NCBI RefSeq assembly: GCF_001723175.1 | Contig: NC_064653.1 | Span: 1,116,001 to 1,180,000, forward strand | DNA from: Penicillium oxalicum | Taxonomy: Eukaryota; Ascomycota; Eurotiomycetes; Eurotiales; Aspergillaceae | Length of the DNA stretch: 64,000 nucleotides | Direction: 5' to 3' | Part shown: positions 62,487-64,000 of the stretch, one piece after another | How positions within the stretch are numbered: the stretch's first letter is position 1 | Layout of the letters: the number at the start of each line of letters is the position of its first letter | The notes under the pieces: generated by a model | Databases searched by the model: none | Seen by the model: only the letters and a program-made list of their open reading frames with translations | Told to the model about the DNA's origin: nothing | Position numbers and translations under genes: made by a program

Positions 62487-64000
62487 CCTGGATTCTCTTC
62501 AGCGACCGAATGCAATGAGAGACGATGTTGGACGGGCTTGAGGTAAGAAGAGGGTTCAGTCCGAGCTTAAGTCCGAGTCTGAGTCTGCATTCACGCACGC
62601 GCAAATCAAGGCAAGGCAAGTAGAGACAAACCCCTCTAGCGGAATGGGAGAAAAATGCAAACTGATTGATAAGGGCCAGTGTGTGAGATTTTAATGTTTG
62701 GTCGGTCTTTTAGCGTGCTGATCGATTTTCCCGTGGGAGGCCCGGAGTCCGAAATGAAAATTACTAGCGTGTCAATGCTACGCAGTCAGGGAAAGTTGGG
62801 GCCCCACTCAAGTTCCATATCTGATCATTCTAGTCAACAATGACCGAGCGGCATTCCTGCGGGTCCACAGGAGCCAGTTGTCGTTCCATGTGGTGAACAG
62901 CCCAATGTCCCCGATCTGCCTTTGTGCCCGACTGTTGCAGCTTCGCAGCTGAGCCCGCTAGGGTTCGCAGGGCTCAATGGCACGAGTGAAAAGCAACGGG
63001 GCGAAGAGCAACACAGGCAGAATTCTCTTCTAAGATGTATTAGTCTCGAGGAAATTCCGGCCAAAGTCACATTAACCAGCTTATTTCTCACGAGCGCTCG
63101 TGCAGGGTCATTGTGCGCCATTGTCAAGTTCCCTACGCGGGGTTTCTCGAAAGGGGTCCACGCGTAGACTCGGACAGGATTTAACCAGGACAAGATCAGG
63201 GTCTAGACATGCCATCCTCGATCGCAGCTGAATCGACTAACGGGCGGCGCCTTCTAATGCCTCCGCCACGGTGCAAAAATCATCGATTCCGTGTCTCCCG
63301 GATGGTCACTGCTCCGCGAAGAAGTGGGCCGAAGCCAGAATATGCCAGAATGGGTGTCTAACTGATCGCATATCTCCACCTACAGAATCAGTAGAACTAC
63401 GGGCCAGGTTGAAGCTTGCTCGAAAACGGCCACAAAAAACACGGCGCTCGCCGAGACTCGGCCGCTGGAAGGTTTCTCACGACACCCACACCATGGTGTG
63501 TTGGTGTTGTTGAAACAGCACCGCGCCGCAGACAATGATGGGGATTGCAGTACACTATTCTTGGGCTTCATATGACATGCTATCTCGACCTCTTGATCTG
63601 CGTCCTATGAGGCATTGTGCTTGTTGGCTTATCGAAAAATGATGGATCATCGGACGTTGCCTGGGTTCCACCTGCAAAAACGCAGATGAGCAAGATCATC
63701 TAATCAACATGATGAATTGATTAGGTTACTGATTGATAAGAATCGTCCAGCCGCCAAGTCCACACGGCGGATCACTCGATCCACCTCTCACTAACCTCCG
63801 TTTGGTCCCAACGTCCGAAGGATGGTTCTGCGGTGAGACAACTGCGGGAAGGCTGCTTTGGGTTCAGTCGTACGGGCAGGCAGGTGAAATAGGCAATTGT
63901 ACATGGGAGCGAAAACGACGAGCTCGCTTGCCTCTCTATGTATCATGTCGTATGACCCCAGCTTGTCGGGCTTGGCCTTCCCATTTCGGGTCGGTCTGAG
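62487..64000. other. ftrA upstream region to window end, 1.5 kb
   Basis: No gene was seen. The 13-mer ACTGATTGATAAG occurs twice (62661-62673 and 63728-63740), and ATCTGATCA (62819-62827) is one base from the SreA consensus. This is a likely iron-regulated promoter region; regulation is inferred. Confidence 0.5.

Overview
The window is chromosomal DNA from a filamentous ascomycete, most likely an Aspergillaceae species (Penicillium/Aspergillus type). Genes carry short GT-AG introns, mostly 55-100 nt with CTRAC-like branch sites. Intergenic spaces are long and rich in homopolymers and microsatellites. The protein set is typical of Eurotiales. I see no prophage, plasmid, insertion sequence, CRISPR array, rRNA or convincing tRNA. 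All coding calls come from hand splicing and family recognition; no database search was possible.

Layout. 0.2-12.5 kb is gene-dense: vps24 (ESCRT-III), mlo3/yra1 (mRNA export adaptor), a centrin-like EF-hand protein on the minus strand, a DeSI-thioredoxin-PUL fusion protein, a membrane-anchored HODM/DUF3445 protein and a Zn2Cys6 transcription factor. 12.5-31.5 kb is gene-poor and holds only one small nuclear-looking protein (17.3-17.9 kb, minus), with 13.6 kb of upstream sequence that shows no supportable gene. 31.5-34.6 kb is mcm6 (minus), with a cluster of ACGCG cores upstream that resembles an MBF/MCB promoter. 37.0-38.8 kb is a transcription-factor-like protein without a zinc cluster and with a probable C-terminal frameshift. 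42.8-45.6 kb is a CSC1/OSCA-type channel. 50.0-51.0 kb is an uncharacterised 350-aa protein (minus). 56.0-56.7 kb is a small lysine/alanine-rich protein (minus) carrying half of a Zn2Cys6 motif broken by a one-base homopolymer shift. 57.6-62.5 kb is the reductive iron-uptake pair: a Fet3-type ferroxidase and an Ftr1-type permease, head to tail on the minus strand.

How the genes relate. Only the ferroxidase and permease form an evident functional pair: the ferroxidase oxidises Fe(II) at the cell surface and the permease imports the Fe(III). The rest are housekeeping or regulatory genes with no cluster logic; I see no secondary-metabolite backbone gene.

Most interesting observations. (1) A 1012-nt intron in mlo3 that interrupts the RRM at what appears to be the same codon boundary as the autoregulatory intron of yeast YRA1. 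(2) The 13.6-kb gene-free stretch, which contains a 27-nt perfect palindrome centred on TGAGTCA. (3) The DeSI-Trx-PUL fusion. (4) Two apparent frameshifts that are either assembly errors or real gene decay. (5) Start-only and stop-only exons. I did not find a clearly new multi-gene system.
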